This document shows, piece after piece, positions 1 to 8,957 of a stretch of DNA of 64,000 bases. The DNA comes from Thalassomonas viridans. GTDB taxonomy: Bacteria; Pseudomonadota; Gammaproteobacteria; Enterobacterales; Alteromonadaceae. The translations under genes were made by a program, and so were the position numbers. The notes under the pieces are model-generated. The model was not told the origin of the DNA. It saw only the letters and a list, made by a program, of their open reading frames with translations, and did no database searches. Location of the stretch: assembly GCF_000948985.2 (NCBI RefSeq), contig NZ_CP059733.1:4960001-5024000 (forward strand), written 5' to 3'. How positions within the stretch are numbered: position 1 is the first letter of the stretch; each line of letters begins with the position of its first letter.

Positions 1-393
1 CTTTTGTTCACGTTTATCCGCCAACACAGCCAGCTTTTTCAATTGCTGCTCTTTAAGGTGTTCCACCGCTTTTACTTTCTGGCGCTGTGCCAGCCATTGC
101 TTCTTTCTCAGCTCCAGCATAGATTTTGCCTGCTTGATGGCAAGCTGTACCTGTTCGGCGGCATGATCAAGTTTGGCGATAAAACCGTGAAAATGGCTGT
201 AGGTGGCACTGTCTATGCCTGAAAGTGAGCGCTGACTTAAACGTTTCATGTACTCCAGGCGGTAATCCTGCACCCCTTTCAGCCTTTGCTGGTTTTGCTG
301 GTACTCCAGCTCTGCCGCCTGCAGTTTCTGGGCAGCGCTGACTTCTTTGTCCTGCTCGAATTTAAGCAGGGTATCGAGTTGTCTCATTGCCAT
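1..393 (-). CDS. fliJ: Flagellar export chaperone FliJ (partial, 3' end outside window)
   Basis: FliJ is the small coiled-coil stalk protein of the flagellar type III export ATPase; it sits in the FliI hexamer and escorts chaperone-substrate complexes. The frame starts MAMRQLDTLLKFEQDKE and is rich in K, Q, E and L heptads throughout the 131 visible codons, as expected for an antiparallel coiled coil; the C-terminus is cut by the window edge (usual family length about 147). The start at 393 is chosen because GGAAGGAGATAAG lies just upstream. It follows fliI after 21 bases in the fliEFGHIJ operon. Identification rests on position, length and coiled-coil composition, since FliJ is poorly conserved. 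Confidence 0.9.
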   Translation of the reverse strand, partial: MAMRQLDTLLKFEQDKEVSAAQKLQAAELEYQQNQQRLKGVQDYRLEYMKRLSQRSLSGIDSATYSHFHGFIAKLDHAAEQVQLAIKQAKSMLELRKKQWLAQRQKVKAVEHLKEQQLKKLAVLADKREQK

Positions 394-414
394 AGCTTAT
401 CTCCTTCCCCGTGG

Positions 415-1815
415 TTAACCGGCGGCCTGTTGCGCAGCTTGCGCCTGCTGGGCGCCTACAGCCTGCTGATTGCCGGCATTGGCCTGGGCGGCGGCAATAA
501 TTTCCTGCAACTGGGTCAGGCTTTGATCATAGGGGATCACTTCGCGCATTTTTTGCTGCAAAAAGAAATTGATCACAGGTAAAAGCTGAATCGCCTGATC
601 GATACGCGGATCGCTGCCTTTACTGTAGGCCCCAATGGCGATCAAATCTTTATTTTGCTGGTACAGGGAATAAAGCTGTTTTAGATTACGGGCCAGCTGC
701 TGGTGCTCATCACTGGTCACCATAGGCATCACCCGGCTGATGGAGGCTTCAACGTCCACCGCCGGGAAATGCCCGGCATCCGCCAGCGCCCGCGACAATA
801 CGATATGGCCGTCGAGTATCGCCCTTGAAGCATCGGCGATGGGATCCTGCAAATCATCCCCTTCGGTCAGTACGGTATAAAAGGCGGTGATGGAGCCCTG
901 GCCCTCACCGCCGTTGCCGGCCCGCTCCACCAGCTGGGGCAGTTTAGAAAAAACCGAAGGCGGATAGCCTTTGGTTGCCGGCGGCTCCCCCACCGCCAGC
1001 GCGATTTCCCGCTGCGCCTGGGCATACCGGGTCAGGGAATCAAGCAGCAATAACACATTAAGCCCCTGATCCCGGAAGTATTCGCTGATTTGTACCGCGG
1101 TTTCGCAGCCTTTAAGGCGCATCAGGGGAGAATTATCCGCCGGCGCCGCCACCACAACCGAACGCGCCCGTCCTTCTTCCCCCAGGATCTCTTCAATAAA
1201 TTCTTTTACCTCCCGGCCACGCTCCCCCACCAGGCCCACCACAATAACATCGGCGGTGGTGCCCCGGGTCATCATGCCAAGCAGCACACTTTTACCTACC
1301 CCGGAGCCGGCAAACAGCCCCATACGTTGTCCCTGGCCGACGGTAATAAAGCTGTTGATGGAGCGTACCCCGACATCCAGGGGTTGGGAAATCGCCCGCC
1401 GTGACAGGGGATTAATCGACCGGGTATTGTAATGGTAACTGTCGCTGTTTTTGATCGGCCCTTTGCCGTCCAGGGGATTGCCAACGCCGTCGATCACCCG
1501 TCCCAGCAAATCCATAGACAGCGGCAGCTTGGCCTTAGTGGATAAGGGCAGTACCCGAGCCCCCGGCAATACTCCCTGCACGCTTTGTTCCGGCATCAGG
1601 TAAGTTTTGTCCTGGGAAAAGCCGACGATTTCGGCGATCAGATCCCCCTGGGAAGTTTCCACCAGGCACTGGCTGCCTACCGGCGCCTTGACGCCCACGG
1701 CTTCCAAGGTCAGGCCCACGACCCGCACCAGGCGGCCGGCAACCGATTCTTTATAGGGATGGATATATGCCTGGCAGGCTTGCAGCCTTTGTGTAATGCG
1801 GACGGTATCAACCAT
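415..1815 (-). CDS. fliI: Flagellum-specific export ATPase FliI
   Basis: FliI is the hexameric ATPase at the cytoplasmic face of the flagellar export gate, related to the beta subunit of F1-ATPase. The 466-residue product has the Walker A loop [15 protein letters not shown], the Walker B-type stretch [20 protein letters not shown] and the family segment [20 protein letters not shown]. It is slightly longer than the usual 440-457 residues because of a C-terminal Ala/Gln-rich tail (about the last 25 residues). The gap to fliH is 153 bases, unusually long for this operon, and holds a sigma-54-like site, so fliI-fliJ may also be transcribed separately. Confidence 0.97.
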   Translation of the reverse strand: MVDTVRITQRLQACQAYIHPYKESVAGRLVRVVGLTLEAVGVKAPVGSQCLVETSQGDLIAEIVGFSQDKTYLMPEQSVQGVLPGARVLPLSTKAKLPLSMDLLGRVIDGVGNPLDGKGPIKNSDSYHYNTRSINPLSRRAISQPLDVGVRSINSFITVGQGQRMGLFAGSGVGKSVLLGMMTRGTTADVIVVGLVGERGREVKEFIEEILGEEGRARSVVVAAPADNSPLMRLKGCETAVQISEYFRDQGLNVLLLLDSLTRYAQAQREIALAVGEPPATKGYPPSVFSKLPQLVERAGNGGEGQGSITAFYTVLTEGDDLQDPIADASRAILDGHIVLSRALADAGHFPAVDVEASISRVMPMVTSDEHQQLARNLKQLYSLYQQNKDLIAIGAYSKGSDPRIDQAIQLLPVINFFLQQKMREVIPYDQSLTQLQEIIAAAQANAGNQQAVGAQQAQAAQQAAG

Positions 1816-1863
1816 GACGACTCTTTGACGAAAATAAACAAGAATACTTATTGCCGAAACTTC

Positions 1864-1879
1864 TGCAAGAAAGGTTCCA
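1864..1879 (-). promoter_or_regulatory. Candidate sigma-54 promoter for fliIJ
   Basis: On the minus strand the site reads TGGAAC-CTTTC-TTGCA, one mismatch from TGGCAC-N5-TTGCA with exact GG/GC spacing. The predicted start site is about 38 bases before the fliI ATG, the same geometry as the fliE, flrB, flgF and flgT sites in this window. It lies in the odd 153-base fliH-fliI gap. Inference from sequence only. Confidence 0.5.
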
Positions 1880-1968
1880 AGATTTCCTCTCGGCTTACGG
1901 CGAAGGCCCGGGTTAGCTGATTAGACCCTAACTGCCCGGAGCCAGTTCACCTATGTTCGTGTCTGTGC

Positions 1969-2769
1969 TCACTGGTGCAGGGCCTCTTCGAGAAAGGCGT
2001 CCAGCACCTGCTTTAACCGGGATTTGATCTGCAGGTCTATATTCGAGGTGGCATTTTCTATCTGACAACTGCCCCGCTCCAGCTGCGGCGCCGGCAACAG
2101 GCGCCAGCCGCTTTCCTGGAGATGCTCACTGCCAAACTGCTGCTCTACCTGGCGGATATCCTCGGGATGCAAATGGATCTGGGTTTGTGCCTCCTGCCCC
2201 GGCAGCGCCTTGATGCCGGTGCTGATGGCCGCCATCAGGATATCCGGATTGGTTTTCGCCTCCTGCAGCACCACAGCTTCGGTTAACTGCACCAGCAGTG
2301 CCAACAGCTGCTCTTCGATATTTTTGTCAAGATTGGCCATCGGCTGGTGCAGCTGATCTATCATCAGCTGCCACTGCCGGCTTAAGCCGTCTATGGTTTC
2401 TTTCCCGGCTTCAAGCCCACTGGCCATGCCTTCTTCATGGCCTGCTACCAGACCTTCCTCGTGCCCCTTAACCTTGCCTTCTTCGTAGCCTTTGGCAAAA
2501 CCTTCTTCTTTGCCCTGGCTGAAACCTTCTTCATAGGCCGCCTGGCGGATCTCTTCAATTTCTTCCGCCGTCAGCGGCTGCGGCTCTTCCACCTCCACTT
2601 CTTCGGGAGGCTCATAACGCCAGCTGCTTTTTTTGCCCATGGCATTGGTTTTTGCCTCTTCTTCCACCGTCAGGGGTTTTTCCACCGTCGGCAAAGGCCA
2701 GACATCCAGGCCTTCCTCCGCCTGCTTTTTGATCACCTGGTGAACCGTGGGACGAATATCATTCTTCAT
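1969..2769 (-). CDS. fliH: Flagellar export ATPase regulator FliH
   Basis: FliH is the peripheral stalk-like regulator that holds FliI and docks it to the C-ring. The 266-residue protein has an acidic, Pro-rich N-terminal half, then a striking run of glycines every fourth residue from about G82 to G122 (ten consecutive GxxxG steps), the known FliH glycine-repeat helix, followed by a coiled region and the C-terminal FliI-binding domain. It lies 60 bases after fliG in the operon. The GxxxG run is long but typical of the family. The start MKNDIRPTVHQVIKK is the only one that fits the fliG end. Confidence 0.95.
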   Translation of the reverse strand: MKNDIRPTVHQVIKKQAEEGLDVWPLPTVEKPLTVEEEAKTNAMGKKSSWRYEPPEEVEVEEPQPLTAEEIEEIRQAAYEEGFSQGKEEGFAKGYEEGKVKGHEEGLVAGHEEGMASGLEAGKETIDGLSRQWQLMIDQLHQPMANLDKNIEEQLLALLVQLTEAVVLQEAKTNPDILMAAISTGIKALPGQEAQTQIHLHPEDIRQVEQQFGSEHLQESGWRLLPAPQLERGSCQIENATSNIDLQIKSRLKQVLDAFLEEALHQ

Positions 2770-2829
2770 ATAAAGGCCTTAAGGGAACGGCCGGCTGGCA
2801 TAAGCCGGCGAATAGAAAAGGAGAGCAGG

Positions 2830-3879
2830 TTAGAGGAACTCATCGCCACCGCCGGCGCCGCCGAGCATGATCTCACCGGCATCGGATAAGCGACGGGCCA
2901 CGGACAGGATTTCTTTCTGCGCCGCTTCCACCTCACTGATACGCACAGGCCCCATGGCTTCCAGGTCATCCGCCAACATTTCTGCCGCACGTTTGGACAT
3001 ATTGTTAAGGATTTTCTCCTTCAGGGCTTCATCGGCGCCTTTAATGGCTTTCATCAGGGCATCCTGCTGCACATCCCGCAAGATGGCCTGGATGCCACGG
3101 TCATCAACATCCGCCAGGTTTTCAAAGACAAACATCAGATCCTGGATTTGCTGGCTCATTTCTTCATCGTGTTCACGGATAGAGTCCATCAGCATGCCTT
3201 CGACATTGGTATCCAGGTAGTTCATGATGTCGGCCGCAGCTTTAAGGCCACCCATTTTCGCTGCCTGGGCACCCGCCTGTCCGGCAAATTGTTTTTCCAT
3301 GATCTCATTTAATTCCTGCAAGGCCGCCGGCTGGACTTCTTCGAGGTTGGCGATGCGCATCATCAGATCCAGGCGCACCTTGTCGGCAAACTGGCTCAGA
3401 ATCTCCGCCGATTGTTCCGGCTCCAGGTAAGACAGTACTATGGTCTGGATCTGCGGGTGTTCGTTGCGGATAATGTTCGCCACCTGCTTGGAATCCATCC
3501 ATTTCAGTGAATCCAGGCCTTTGGCGCCGTTGCCCATAATGATCTGATCGATCAGGTTGCCGGCCTTGTCTTCCCCTAGCGCCGCCGTCAGCGCCTTACG
3601 GACAAATTCTTCACTCTGGAAGCCTATGGTACTGAAGTTCTGGATTTCATTGATAAAGAGTTTATGTACCGCAGTGATTTTTTCCTGGGTAAAATCTTCC
3701 ATACCCGCCATCACCATGCCCACCTGCTGGACCTGTTTCGGCTCCAGGTGCTTTAAGATCTGAGCCGCATCCTCTTCGGACAAACTCAGCAATAAAATAG
3801 CGGCCCGTTCGACACCATCAAGCTTATCAACATCAAACCCCGGCGCCATCGGGGCGATTTCTTGGATTTCATCACTCAT
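2830..3879 (-). CDS. fliG: Flagellar motor switch protein FliG
   Basis: FliG is the rotor protein that contacts MotA and generates torque; it links FliF (N-terminal domain) to FliM (middle domain). The 349-residue product has the usual three domains: the N-terminal DGVERAAILLLSL region, the middle EHPQ motif (IIRNEHPQIQTIVLSYL), and the C-terminal charged torque helix around DDRGIQAILRDV with the following MSKRAAEMLADD. Its start overlaps the end of fliF by 8 bases, implying translational coupling. C-terminal residues after MLGG are Gly-rich, as in many marine relatives. Confidence 0.98.
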   Translation of the reverse strand: MSDEIQEIAPMAPGFDVDKLDGVERAAILLLSLSEEDAAQILKHLEPKQVQQVGMVMAGMEDFTQEKITAVHKLFINEIQNFSTIGFQSEEFVRKALTAALGEDKAGNLIDQIIMGNGAKGLDSLKWMDSKQVANIIRNEHPQIQTIVLSYLEPEQSAEILSQFADKVRLDLMMRIANLEEVQPAALQELNEIMEKQFAGQAGAQAAKMGGLKAAADIMNYLDTNVEGMLMDSIREHDEEMSQQIQDLMFVFENLADVDDRGIQAILRDVQQDALMKAIKGADEALKEKILNNMSKRAAEMLADDLEAMGPVRISEVEAAQKEILSVARRLSDAGEIMLGGAGGGDEFL

Positions 3880-5590
3880 CTTCGCTTAACCAACTTTTCA
3901 CAACCTGGGAGGATAATTCAGGCTCATTTGCCACTAACGCCCTTACCGCTTTAAGCACATCTTCGTCTCTGTGCAGATCCGGTAATTGCAGACTGCCATC
4001 CGGTGCAAAACCTACCGCACCGGCGTCAAAATCTGAGGTTAACATATCCATGGTTTCATCACCGAGATCTATATGGCTGTCCAATGACTTATCGCCATAA
4101 TCCGCCGGCTGATCCGGGTAGATCAGGCGTTTAAGCATAGGCCGGACAACAAAGACGATCAGCACTATGATAACCAGCGCCCCTAAGCCCAGCTTGACCA
4201 TTTTCAGGAACCAGGGCTGCTCATAGATAGGCGGCTCTACCTGTACCCCTAAATCGGCACGGGAGAACGGCAGGGTCACCACTTCAAGCACATCGCCGCG
4301 CTGCAAATCGAAACCTATGCTGCCCTGGAGCAGGCGGCGGATATTGGCCAGCTCCTGCACCGAGCGCGGCACCATAGTCGGCTCACCTTCAGCCGGTGTC
4401 GACGGCAGATAATCCAGCGCCACCGACACACTGATACGGCGGATCACCCCGGCCTGCTGCTTGGTATGGCTGATGGCTTCGTCTAACTCGTAATTCTTGG
4501 TGGACTCGCTGTGTTTGCGGCTTGGCATTGCCTTTTGCTGGTTATTGCCCAGGGCATTTTCGGGAATATCCGACTCCAGTGGCGGCTGGTTGGTCAGGGC
4601 GCCGGGAATGCCCCCCAGGACACCGCCAATAGAGGTGTCTTCTACCTTCATCTCGCTGCGCAGCGCCGGCATATCCGAGTTATAGCGGCGCTGGGTTTCT
4701 TCGGTGTTGGTAAAGTCCATGGTGACGTCCACCTGAGCGGTATAATTCCCCAGCCCCACCACAGGAATAAGGATAGTATCGATTTTATCCATATATTCCT
4801 GTTCGCGTTTTTGTTCGATTTCAAACTCTTTGCGTGAACGGGAAGAAATGGAATCCTGGCTGCCGGAATTGAGCAGGCGGCCGTTCTGGTCGGTCACCGT
4901 CACCCGGTTGGGATCTAGGCCCTGTACCGCGGAGGCAACTATGTCCACCACGGCATCGACTTCTTCTTCCGCCAGTATCCGGCCTCTTTGCATGGTCAAA
5001 ACCACGGTCGCCGAAGGATTTTTTGCCCGGCGGGCAAACACGTTTTCCCTGGGGATCGCCAATAATACCTTGGCGCGGGAAATAGACTGTAATTCTTCTA
5101 TGGTTCTGGCCAGCTGCTGCTCGCGGCCATGTTTAAGACGCTCGCTTTCCAGGCGCTGGCTGACGCCAAAGCCCATATCCTGCATCAGGATTTCCGAACC
5201 TTCTTTAGGCTCATCGGTTAAGCCTTCACGGGCCAGCAATAATTTAACATTCTGATAGTCTTCCGCCGGCACCGAAATGGTGTTGCTTTCCTGACGGTAC
5301 TCCACCTTGTTGGCGTCAAGAAAATCCATGGTTTCAATTAATTGCTCTGTGGGCAGTTTGGTCAGCATACGGTATTCCGGCTGGTTGGCCCACATAATGA
5401 CAAAGACGGCAATCGCCAGGCAAATCGCCAGCGCCATCACTAAGGTGATTTGACGTAAAACGTCGACATTCCCCAGGCTGGCGGCAAAACCGGACTTTTG
5501 CTCTTCGATGTTATCGCCGTTTTCCGAGGCAATTAGATCCGAACCGCCTTCGGCAACCGCTAAACCTGTTGAACCTGCTGTATCTGCCAC
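3872..5590 (-). CDS. fliF: Flagellar MS-ring protein FliF
   Basis: FliF forms the MS ring in the inner membrane, the base on which rod, export gate and C-ring assemble. The 572-residue protein has a first membrane segment near residues 49-70 (ITLVMALAICLAIAVFVIMW), ring-building motifs in the periplasmic part (for example YQNVKLLLAREGL), a second membrane segment (LGLGALVIIVLIVFVV) around residues 455-475, and a C-terminal cytoplasmic tail ending in VVKSWLSEDE, the FliG-binding element. It is 41 bases downstream of fliE and overlaps fliG. Length and order are ordinary for the family. Confidence 0.98.
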   Translation of the reverse strand: MADTAGSTGLAVAEGGSDLIASENGDNIEEQKSGFAASLGNVDVLRQITLVMALAICLAIAVFVIMWANQPEYRMLTKLPTEQLIETMDFLDANKVEYRQESNTISVPAEDYQNVKLLLAREGLTDEPKEGSEILMQDMGFGVSQRLESERLKHGREQQLARTIEELQSISRAKVLLAIPRENVFARRAKNPSATVVLTMQRGRILAEEEVDAVVDIVASAVQGLDPNRVTVTDQNGRLLNSGSQDSISSRSRKEFEIEQKREQEYMDKIDTILIPVVGLGNYTAQVDVTMDFTNTEETQRRYNSDMPALRSEMKVEDTSIGGVLGGIPGALTNQPPLESDIPENALGNNQQKAMPSRKHSESTKNYELDEAISHTKQQAGVIRRISVSVALDYLPSTPAEGEPTMVPRSVQELANIRRLLQGSIGFDLQRGDVLEVVTLPFSRADLGVQVEPPIYEQPWFLKMVKLGLGALVIIVLIVFVVRPMLKRLIYPDQPADYGDKSLDSHIDLGDETMDMLTSDFDAGAVGFAPDGSLQLPDLHRDEDVLKAVRALVANEPELSSQVVKSWLSEDE

Positions 5591-5630
5591 TGTACTTCTC
5601 CGTTACCCGTTTACTTGTTCAGCCATTGGC

Positions 5631-5954
5631 TTAAACAGGCATACTCATAATTTCTTTATATGCTTCGACAAACTTGTTGCGCACCTGAACCGTCGCCTCA
5701 AAGGCAATACCGGCCTTCTGGCTGGCGATCATGGTTTCAGCGAGGGTAACACTTCGGTCACCTAATTCAAATGCTGTTTTCTTCGCGCCCGCATCTTTTT
5801 GCAGTTCGTTCACGGATTTTACCGCATCTTGAAGCATGTTGCCAAAGTCACTTGAAGATTGATTCACTTTAGGCAGCGAAGTGATATTATTACCTGCCGC
5901 CTCCAGAGACATGCCCTGCATTTGTGCGTATAGGGAGTTATTTGTAATATCCAT
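5631..5954 (-). CDS. fliE: Flagellar hook-basal body complex protein FliE
   Basis: FliE is the small adaptor joining the MS ring to the proximal rod. The 107-residue product carries the conserved end TMIASQKAGIAFEATVQVRNKFVEAYKEIMSMPV, split here only for length: TMIASQKAGIAFEA followed by QVRNKFVEAYKEIM. It is the first gene of fliEFGHIJ, preceded by a well-spaced sigma-54 site 52-67 bases before the ATG, which places it with the FlrC-controlled (class III) genes as in Vibrio. No oddities seen. Confidence 0.97.
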   Translation of the reverse strand: MDITNNSLYAQMQGMSLEAAGNNITSLPKVNQSSSDFGNMLQDAVKSVNELQKDAGAKKTAFELGDRSVTLAETMIASQKAGIAFEATVQVRNKFVEAYKEIMSMPV

Positions 5955-6005
5955 GGCTTACTCGCTTCTGTCAATTTCTTGTGCTTACTAAGATAAGCTT
6001 AGTAA

Positions 6006-6021
6006 AGCAAAAGTGATGCCA
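6006..6021 (-). promoter_or_regulatory. Sigma-54 promoter for fliEFGHIJ
   Basis: Minus-strand sequence TGGCAT-CACTT-TTGCT has the GG and GC doublets at exact -24/-12 spacing. The start site would fall near 5995, about 41 bases before the fliE ATG. Expected activator is FlrC, encoded just downstream of this intergenic region on the same strand. Confidence 0.8.
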
Positions 6022-6149
6022 AAAGAAGCGCCGCAAAATAACACTTAAAAATCAAAAAAATAAAGAAATTCTGACTACATCAGACAGTGACGATAATTTA
6101 ACGCCCGCTAAATTATCAAAGAAAATCAGCAAAAATAACTGCTTAATAC

Positions 6150-6194
6150 GGGAAGGAGAAACACAAGCGCTAACCCGGCAGGTTAGCGCTTGTG
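6150..6194 (-). terminator. Intrinsic terminator after flrC
   Basis: A perfect 14-base stem (arms at 6162-6175 and 6181-6194, loop of 5) lies 29 bases beyond the flrC stop. On the minus strand the second arm is followed by TTTCTCCTT, a modest U tract. It separates flrBC from the fliE promoter. Confidence 0.75.
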
Positions 6195-6222
6195 GCAAGG
6201 TTTTAAATGCTCAGCAGCAAAA

Positions 6223-7596
6223 CTATGCCGGGATCTGGATACCGCTGTCGCGCATCCGGGCAATTTTGTACCTTAAGGTGCGCGGGCTTATACCTAAGCG
6301 ATCCGCCACTTCCTTACGGCTGCCACGGCAGGTTTGCAGGGTGTCGAGAATGATCTGGTGCTCCTGCAGTTTCAGCTCGCTACCCAGTTTGTCCTCCCCG
6401 GCCGCGCTTCCCTGTGCCTCAAACACCTGGGTTGGCGCAGGCACAGGGCTCAGGCTGACGGTATCGAAGTTTTCAATCAGTAAATCTGCGGCATCAATGA
6501 CATTATCCGTATGTAATATCAGCGCCCGCTGGATAACATTGTCCAGCTCGCGGACATTACCCGGCCACTGGTAGGCGATCAGCTTGCTGCGGGCGCCGGC
6601 CGAAAATTCGATTTCGGCCGCGGCGTTGCCATTTTTTTGACTGTGGCGTTTCACCAGGTGTTTCGCCAGCGGCAGAATATCATCCCGGCGTTGTCCCAGC
6701 GGCAGCCAGGTCAGCGGAAACACATTCAGGCGGTAATACAAATCTTCCCTGAAAATGCCTTCGGCAACGGCTTCTTTCAGATCGCGGTTACTGGTGGCGA
6801 TCACCCTGACATCCAGGCTGATGGTTTTACGCCCCCCCAGACGCTCAACTTCACGCTCCTGCAATACCCGAAGAATTTTCGCCTGCAGCCCTAAATCCAT
6901 CTCGGTGATCTCATCAAGCAGGATAGTGCCCCCCTGGGCCTGTTCAAACTTGCCCGGACATGCCTGGATAGCGCCGGTAAAAGCGCCTTTTTCATAACCG
7001 AACAGGGTCGCTTCGAGCATGTTCTCCGGAATGGCCGCACAGTTAATGGCAACAAAAGGCTGCTCCGCACGGGGGGAATTATAATGGACATATTGCGCCA
7101 GCACTTCCTTACCCGAGCCGCTGGGCCCCAGGACCATCACGGAAGCATCGGTCGAGGCCACTTTCTGGGCCAGGACCAGCAATTCTTTCGAACGGGCATC
7201 TTCGGCGATGGGGGCTTCATGGGTCACCGCCTGCAAAGGCACGTATTGGGACACCATGTTAAGTAAAACTTCCGGTGCAAAAGGCTTGGCCATATAGTTG
7301 CAAGCGCCGTCTTTCATTGCCTGCACCGCATCGTCTATGGTGCCGTATGCCGTCATCAAGAGCACCGGCATATTGGGGTAGCTGCTTTTAATGCTTTTAA
7401 GCAAAGACAGGCCGGACATGCCGCCCATATTGACGTCGCTGACCACAAGGTCGACATGCTGGTTTTTCAGCTGTAACAGTGCTGCTTCGCCGGATTCGGC
7501 TTCAAGGCACTGATAACCGGCTAACAATAAGGTATCAACTAAGGCTTCGCGTAAGCCGGCGTCGTCTTCAACCACTAACAATTTACTGGTGATCAT
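6223..7596 (-). CDS. flrC: Flagellar sigma-54 response regulator FlrC (FleR)
   Basis: FlrC is the phosphorylation-dependent activator of hook-basal body and some flagellin genes in polar flagellates. The 457-residue protein has a receiver domain with intact phospho-acceptor D54 (LVVSDVNMGG), an AAA+ sigma-54 interaction domain with Walker A GPSGSGKE and the loop GAFTGA, and a C-terminal Fis-type helix-turn-helix (RLGISPRTLRYKIARMR). Its ATG overlaps the flrB stop by 4 bases, so kinase and regulator are co-translated. Predicted targets in this window are the sigma-54 promoters before fliE, flgB, flgF, flgT and flagellins. Confidence 0.95.
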   Translation of the reverse strand: MITSKLLVVEDDAGLREALVDTLLLAGYQCLEAESGEAALLQLKNQHVDLVVSDVNMGGMSGLSLLKSIKSSYPNMPVLLMTAYGTIDDAVQAMKDGACNYMAKPFAPEVLLNMVSQYVPLQAVTHEAPIAEDARSKELLVLAQKVASTDASVMVLGPSGSGKEVLAQYVHYNSPRAEQPFVAINCAAIPENMLEATLFGYEKGAFTGAIQACPGKFEQAQGGTILLDEITEMDLGLQAKILRVLQEREVERLGGRKTISLDVRVIATSNRDLKEAVAEGIFREDLYYRLNVFPLTWLPLGQRRDDILPLAKHLVKRHSQKNGNAAAEIEFSAGARSKLIAYQWPGNVRELDNVIQRALILHTDNVIDAADLLIENFDTVSLSPVPAPTQVFEAQGSAAGEDKLGSELKLQEHQIILDTLQTCRGSRKEVADRLGISPRTLRYKIARMRDSGIQIPA

Positions 7597-8759
7597 AAGG
7601 CTGCCTCCTGAGGTCGCTCTATAGTCTTTTCATGCGTGACCGGCACCTGCCCCTGGGGCTGGGCTGCCAGTAACGGAATTTTTAAACAAAAGTTTGCCCC
7701 CTCACCCGGGGCGCTGATCAAGTGCACGCTGCCGTGATGGGCATTGGCGACGGATTTCACCACCGCCAGTCCTAAGCCGGTGCCGTGCACTTTAGAGGTA
7801 TAAAAGGGTTCGAATATCTTTTCTGCCTGCTCTTTGGTGATCCCCGGGCCGTTGTCCCGGACGCTGATCAGGGCATGCGTTGCGGTGCAGCGGCTGGCAA
7901 TAAGGATTTCCCCCTGCTGCTCTATCACCTGCAAACTGTTGTGGATCAGGTTTTGGATGGCGCCGGTTAACGCGGTTTTATTGCCTAAGATCTGGCAGTC
8001 GCCTTCGCAGGGCAGCACCTTGATTTGCGCTTTTTCTTTTACCGCCAGCACATCTATGCCGGCAACAGATTCCTCAATGATATCGTTAACCGAGAGGGCA
8101 TTAACCACCTGCTGGCTGCCGCTTTTGGCAAACAGCAGCATATCGTTCACCTGCTGCTCCAGATCCTGCAAGCGCGACATCAGCTTGCCCTGAAAATGCT
8201 CCCGGGCCTGGCCGTTTAATTTGCCGTTACTCAGATTGGCACCGTATAACATGGCCGCCGACAAGGGAGTACGGATCTGGTGGGCCAGGGATGACACCAT
8301 GCGCCCGAGGGAAGACAAGCGCTGCATTTGCGCCATTTTATCCTGCAATAGCCGGGTTTCGGTAAGGTCTGTGATCATGATCAGCTGACCCGGCTGATCT
8401 CCCAGGGTAGTAATTTCCAGCTTCACCCGGCGGCCGTCTTTTAGCGACACTTCATGCCAGTCATCGGCACGGGGCTTAAACGAACGGCGGATAACATCAA
8501 ACCAGGGTTGCCCTAATATAGGTTCATCCAGCAGCAGTCTGGCAACCTTGTTGATCTTAACAACCACGCCGTCACCGTCGAGCATCACCATGCCCGTGGG
8601 CATAACATCAATGATTTGTCCGTACTGACCGCTTTGCCGGCGTAGCTGGGCCAACTCACCAGGATAAGCTTCCTGCTGCAAAGCGTTTCTTTGATAATGA
8701 AACGACACATCACCCTGGTTGAAAAAGTTCTCGGTCGTTTTATGTAATGCAACTGCCAT
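7593..8759 (-). CDS. flrB: Flagellar sensor histidine kinase FlrB (FleS)
   Basis: FlrB is the cytoplasmic kinase that phosphorylates FlrC. The 388-residue product has no membrane segment, a PAS-like sensor part (about residues 45-135), the HisKA box with H160 (SSLAHQIRTPLSAAMLYG), and the ATP-binding boxes IQNLIHNSLQ, VRDNGPGI and KVHGTGLGLAVVKS. It is preceded by a sigma-54 site of near-consensus sequence 26 bases upstream of the predicted start site and overlaps flrC by 4 bases. This is the ordinary FlrB arrangement; FlrA is the expected activator. Confidence 0.94.
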   Translation of the reverse strand: MAVALHKTTENFFNQGDVSFHYQRNALQQEAYPGELAQLRRQSGQYGQIIDVMPTGMVMLDGDGVVVKINKVARLLLDEPILGQPWFDVIRRSFKPRADDWHEVSLKDGRRVKLEITTLGDQPGQLIMITDLTETRLLQDKMAQMQRLSSLGRMVSSLAHQIRTPLSAAMLYGANLSNGKLNGQAREHFQGKLMSRLQDLEQQVNDMLLFAKSGSQQVVNALSVNDIIEESVAGIDVLAVKEKAQIKVLPCEGDCQILGNKTALTGAIQNLIHNSLQVIEQQGEILIASRCTATHALISVRDNGPGITKEQAEKIFEPFYTSKVHGTGLGLAVVKSVANAHHGSVHLISAPGEGANFCLKIPLLAAQPQGQVPVTHEKTIERPQEAAL

Positions 8760-8795
8760 AAGACTTCACTCGATTAATAATCACGAGTTCAACAA

Positions 8796-8811
8796 TGCAG
8801 CTTCTGTGCCA
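8796..8811 (-). promoter_or_regulatory. Sigma-54 promoter for flrBC
   Basis: Minus-strand TGGCAC-AGAAG-CTGCA matches the -24 element perfectly and the -12 element with one change. The start site falls near 8785, about 26 bases before the flrB ATG. By analogy with Vibrio this is the FlrA-activated class II promoter. Confidence 0.85.
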
Positions 8812-8921
8812 AAAAAATTTTATTTTATTTACAACAAGCTAGAAGAAAAACTTTAAAGATTAAGCTTGTCAATAAATTGGCTGGGAGGGAAATCAGGGCG
8901 GGGGAAACAATTTTCAGGGCG

Positions 8922-8939
8922 GCCTGCCTCACGGCAGGC
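8922..8939 (-). terminator. Hairpin after flrA, weak terminator candidate
   Basis: A perfect 7-base stem GCCTGCC/GGCAGGC with loop TCAC lies 18 bases past the flrA stop. On the minus strand it is followed by CGCCCTGAAAATTG rather than a U tract, so termination may be weak or the hairpin may only stabilise the mRNA end. Confidence 0.35.
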
Positions 8940-8957
8940 ACTTTAATTAGCTTTCCC

